Part shown: one piece after another, positions 14,444-17,011 of the stretch | Numbering within the stretch: position 1 is the stretch's first letter | How the letters are laid out: each line of letters opens with the position of its first letter | NCBI GenBank assembly: GCA_030615145.1 | Contig: JAUWZT010000043.1 | Location: 1 to 17,011 of the forward strand | Length of the DNA: 17,011 nt | Reading direction: 5' to 3' | Source of the DNA: Promethearchaeota archaeon | GTDB taxonomy: Archaea > Asgardarchaeota > Lokiarchaeia > Sigyniarchaeales > SOKP01 | Made by a program: the position numbers and the translations under genes | Notes under the pieces: model-generated | Database searches by the model: none | What the model was told of the DNA's origin: nothing | Seen by the model: the letters and a program-made list of their open reading frames with translations, nothing else

Positions 14444-15859
14444 ATGAATAAAGAAGATATTTGTTTTATGTCCGCTTGCGATATGGCTGATGCGATAAGA
14501 AACCAAGAATTAACATCTGAAGAAATAACTGAAACGATTATTGAAAGAATTGAGAAAATAAATCCAATTATTAACGCGTATTGTACTCCTACATTTGATT
14601 TAGCAAGAGAAATGGCCAAAGCTGCAGATAAACGGGTTAAAAAGGGTGAGAGAATCGGACTATTAAATGGAATTCCTACATCAATAAAAGATTTAAATGA
14701 AACGGGGGGAATACGAACCACCTTTGGTTGTATTATATTTGAAAATAATATCCCTGATAAAGATGAACTTGTTGTAAGGAAGCTTAAGGATGCTGGAATA
14801 GTACTTCTTGGTAAAACTAATACCCCAGAATTTGGGCATAAAGCAGTAACTGATAATAGTATATTTGGAGAAACAAAAAATCCATGGATTCGAAATCGAA
14901 CTCCTGGAGGGTCTAGCGGGGGTGCTGCTGCTGCAGTTGCATCCGGTATGGGCCCGTTAGCACAAGGATCTGATGGCGGTGGTTCAATTAGAATTCCAAG
15001 TTGTCTATGTGGTGTTTATGGGATAAAACCTAGTTTTGGTAGAGTACCAAGCTTATGTGATAAGGTGAGTTATCATAGGTTAGCACAGAATGGTCCTATT
15101 GTTCGGCATGTTGAAGACGCTGCTTTAATGTTGGACATCATGGCTGGTTCTAACGATGTAGATAAATATACATTGTCTAATCCTGAATTAAGATATATAG
15201 ACGCTCTTAAGGAAATTCCTAAAAATATTAAAATAGGTTTTTCTTTAGATTTAGGCTATGTGAAGGCTTTAAATTCAGAGATAAAAAACTCTATAGTAGA
15301 TTCAGTGTATAAATTCGAGAAACTAGATTGGTCAGTAAAAGAAGTAAAAATCAAACTAAAGCAAGCTTATAGGTCTTTTGCAACCATACTTCTTGCGGGT
15401 TTAGCATACGATTACAGGAAATATTTAAAAAAATGGAAGGAAAGAATGACTCCAACATTTGTAAAACTGATTGAAAGTGGGCTAAATTTTACTGGTATGG
15501 ATTTAATGCACGCAGAATTACAAAACATAAAGTTTTACAACCAATTCACAGAATTCTTTGAAAATTTTGATATCTTAATAACTCCAACGACAGCAGTAAC
15601 TGCGTTTGAACTTGGGAAGGCGTATCCGGATAAAATAGAGGGTAAAGCGGTCTCTCCTGTTGGTTGGATGCCTTTTACATATCCTTTTAATTTAACAGGA
15701 CATCCTGCGGCTTCTATTCCATGCGGATGGTCAAATGAGGGATTACCAATAGGTATGCAAATTATAGGACCTAGAGCAAACGATAAATTAGTTTTACAAG
15801 TATCAAAAGCTTTTGAAGAAATCGCACCTTGGCAAGATAACAGGCCTAACTTTGATTAA
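14444..15859 (+). CDS. Amidase signature family hydrolase
   Basis: This 471-residue enzyme has the complete Ser-cisSer-Lys triad: Lys82 in TSIKDL, Ser157 in PGGSSGG and the nucleophile Ser181 in GGGSIRIP. The 24-residue spacing between the serines is the same as in FAAH and GatA. The C-terminal part (about 420-450) has the usual PAASIPCG block. The family hydrolyses carboxamides to the acid and ammonia, and the substrate range is wide. It could be mistaken for the glutamine amidotransferase subunit GatA, but no gatB or gatC lies nearby, so a free amidase is more likely. It is cytoplasmic, with no signal peptide. The ATG at 14444 follows an A-rich stretch without a ribosome site. A ligase for acids lies directly upstream, which fits amide use but is no proof. 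Confidence 0.92.
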   Translation: MNKEDICFMSACDMADAIRNQELTSEEITETIIERIEKINPIINAYCTPTFDLAREMAKAADKRVKKGERIGLLNGIPTSIKDLNETGGIRTTFGCIIFENNIPDKDELVVRKLKDAGIVLLGKTNTPEFGHKAVTDNSIFGETKNPWIRNRTPGGSSGGAAAAVASGMGPLAQGSDGGGSIRIPSCLCGVYGIKPSFGRVPSLCDKVSYHRLAQNGPIVRHVEDAALMLDIMAGSNDVDKYTLSNPELRYIDALKEIPKNIKIGFSLDLGYVKALNSEIKNSIVDSVYKFEKLDWSVKEVKIKLKQAYRSFATILLAGLAYDYRKYLKKWKERMTPTFVKLIESGLNFTGMDLMHAELQNIKFYNQFTEFFENFDILITPTTAVTAFELGKAYPDKIEGKAVSPVGWMPFTYPFNLTGHPAASIPCGWSNEGLPIGMQIIGPRANDKLVLQVSKAFEEIAPWQDNRPNFD

Positions 15860-15883
15860 TTTAGTTTATTTAATTTATTTCTC

Positions 15884-15914
15884 TTTTTTATTTTCATTTT
15901 AAACAAAATTTTTT
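15884..15914 (+). terminator. T-rich terminator region after the amidase gene
   Basis: T-rich runs (T6 at 15884-15889, T4s and T6 at 15909-15914) begin about 25 nt after the TAA of the amidase. This suggests that the methyltransferase gene at 15967 is transcribed separately. Confidence 0.4.
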
Positions 15915-15966
15915 ACTATTAATTAATTTGCTAATCATGACTTAACTCAACAAAAGCGATAATAAT

Positions 15967-16809
15967 ATGAATAAGAAACTTTTAAAAAAGGATATATCCA
16001 CTTTCCAAGAAACTCAAGTAGCAGAAGAATACCGCAACTTAAACTTTTCGATTGTTCTAATTCAACCGGAACACGCTGCTAATATCGGATCAATAGCACG
16101 AGTAATGAAAAATTTTAATTTTAAAAGTTTAGTAATTTTTGACCCGATCGATAAAGTTGAAAATATTAAAAGCTATAAAACTCAAGGGTACGCCATGCAC
16201 GGTAAAGATGTCTTGTTTAACTCTGAAATTTTAACTATCAAAGAAAAAAAAGATTATTTATCAAAATATAAAGAATTTATGGAGCGGTTTGATTTAGTAA
16301 TCGCTACTACGGCAAAAGGAAAACATTTTAGAAACATTAGGAGGCTATCTACCTTTCCAGACGATTTGACACTACCGATCTCCGAGAAGCTGTTAAAAAT
16401 TGCTTTAGTTTTTGGAAAGGAATCGCATGGACTAACGAATGAAGAGATTGAAGTTGCTGACATCTTGTTGAGGGTTCCTACTAGCAATTCTTATCCTACT
16501 TTAAACCTTTCTCATGCGTGTGGTATTATTTTATACGAGATTTTCAAAAAAATTAATATTATTAATATTGGTCGAGGAGGAAAAACCGTTTTATTGGCGA
16601 ATAAGAACGAGAAGCAGGTGCTTTATGATATTATCAATAATTTAATTACGAAACTGAAAATTCGTACACATAAAAAAGAGAACATTTTCTTCGCATTTAA
16701 AAATGTGTTTGAAAGAGTATTTGTATCTAGGAAAGAGATAAGCCTTATCTTAAGTGTATTCTCAAAATTAGACTCGTTAATAAAAAAGAGAAAAATATAT
16801 AAAAATTAA
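15967..16809 (+). CDS. trmJ: SpoU/TrmH-family RNA 2'-O-methyltransferase, TrmJ-like
   Basis: The 280-residue protein has the three SPOUT knot motifs of the SpoU family: ANIGSIARVM (Asn39, Arg45), VFGKESHGLTNEE (Gly150, Glu152) and TLNLSHACGIILYE (about 178-191). The S-adenosylmethionine pocket is formed by the trefoil knot of the last two motifs. A helical C-terminal extension (about 210-280, including FKNVFERVFVSRKEISLI) matches the TrmJ layout, in which it helps dimerisation and tRNA binding. Archaeal TrmJ methylates the 2'-hydroxyl of cytidine 32 in tRNA. The subfamily is inferred from the length and C-terminal pattern; another RNA target is possible. It acts in the cytoplasm. It ends only 5 nt before the convergent truncated gene. 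Confidence 0.85.
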   Translation: MNKKLLKKDISTFQETQVAEEYRNLNFSIVLIQPEHAANIGSIARVMKNFNFKSLVIFDPIDKVENIKSYKTQGYAMHGKDVLFNSEILTIKEKKDYLSKYKEFMERFDLVIATTAKGKHFRNIRRLSTFPDDLTLPISEKLLKIALVFGKESHGLTNEEIEVADILLRVPTSNSYPTLNLSHACGIILYEIFKKINIINIGRGGKTVLLANKNEKQVLYDIINNLITKLKIRTHKKENIFFAFKNVFERVFVSRKEISLILSVFSKLDSLIKKRKIYKN

Positions 16810-16814
16810 AATTC

Positions 16815-17011
16815 CTATAACGCCTTATAGTGTCTCGGCCTTTTGTTATAAGTTACAATTATTTTTTCGGGCATTTCATTCACAATTCTTCTAATAACTT
16901 TAGCGAGAGCATTATGGGTTTCATAACCCATAGCACTTGCCCATTCACTGGCTGTAGAATTGCCTAATTCCTTCAATTTATCCAAACACATTTGTTCATA
17001 TGTCCTGGGAA
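16815..17011 (-). CDS. Truncated helix-turn-helix-like protein (3' end only)
   Basis: An open frame runs from the window edge on the minus strand to a TAG at 16815-16817, encoding 64 residues. Its 5' end is beyond the window. Residues such as CLDKLKELGNSTASEWASAM followed by GYETHNALAKVIRRIV look like a helix-turn-helix or winged-helix DNA-binding segment, and the end (KIIVTYNKRPRHYKAL) could be the wing and C-terminal tail. It has ordinary codon use and no internal stop, and it converges on the TrmJ-like gene with 5 nt between stops. It may be a transcriptional regulator or a small nucleic-acid-binding protein; the missing N-terminus prevents a better call. Confidence 0.7.
   Translation of the reverse strand, partial: PRTYEQMCLDKLKELGNSTASEWASAMGYETHNALAKVIRRIVNEMPEKIIVTYNKRPRHYKAL

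Noticed and set aside
14444..15859. Amidase as GatA of a tRNA-dependent amidotransferase
   Set aside because: The triad fits, but no gatB or gatC is nearby and archaea commonly carry many free amidases.
1..17011. Mobile element, integrase, tRNA or rRNA in the window
   Set aside because: No transposase, integrase, terminal repeat, tRNA cloverleaf or rRNA-like segment was found, and composition is even throughout.

Overview
The window looks like chromosomal DNA from an Asgard archaeon, most likely of the Lokiarchaeia or a related AT-rich lineage. It is very AT-rich and densely coded. It carries small Ras/Arf-superfamily GTPases with long helical extensions, a longin-like domain fused to a degenerate GTPase, a helical-repeat protein with a long coiled coil, and an archaeal-type CDP-alcohol phosphatidyltransferase. 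Many genes have an A/T box about 20-30 nt before the start codon, as expected for archaeal promoters giving leaderless or near-leaderless mRNAs. The assignment rests on gene content and style only; no rRNA or tRNA lies in the window.

Layout. A plus-strand ferredoxin-like protein with an N-terminal helical/winged-helix part (271-1413) converges on a minus-strand block (1451-7181). Read in the direction of transcription, that block holds: a longin-like/degenerate GTPase fusion (7181-5670), an M32 carboxypeptidase (5474-3981), a CDP-alcohol phosphatidyltransferase (3864-3280), and an overlapping pair made of an Arf/Rab-like GTPase with a helical tail (3191-2178) and a coiled-coil protein (2194-1451). 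Two plus-strand genes follow: an orphan protein (7411-8367) and a HEAT-like plus coiled-coil protein (8418-9635). These converge on two minus-strand genes: an AbrB-like-hairpin/helical-repeat protein (10702-9659) and a small protein with a possible Cys2/His2 metal site (11409-10816). The right part is metabolic and co-directional: alpha/beta hydrolase (11667-12497), AMP-forming acyl-CoA synthetase (12621-14315), amidase (14444-15859) and a TrmJ-like SpoU RNA methyltransferase (15967-16809). The last gene converges on a truncated minus-strand helix-turn-helix gene at the edge (16815-17011).

How they may work together. The left and middle parts are rich in eukaryote-like signalling and scaffold modules (GTPases, longin, coiled coils, helical repeats). 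The GTPase/coiled-coil pair overlaps and is probably translationally coupled, so a GTPase-effector unit is plausible. The hydrolase, synthetase and amidase could serve carboxylic acid or amide catabolism, but each appears to have its own upstream region and no shared substrate can be read from the sequence. The most unusual item is the longin/degenerate-GTPase/helical protein at 5670-7181, which keeps the nucleotide-binding P-loop and NKxD motifs but has lost the switch residues needed for hydrolysis.
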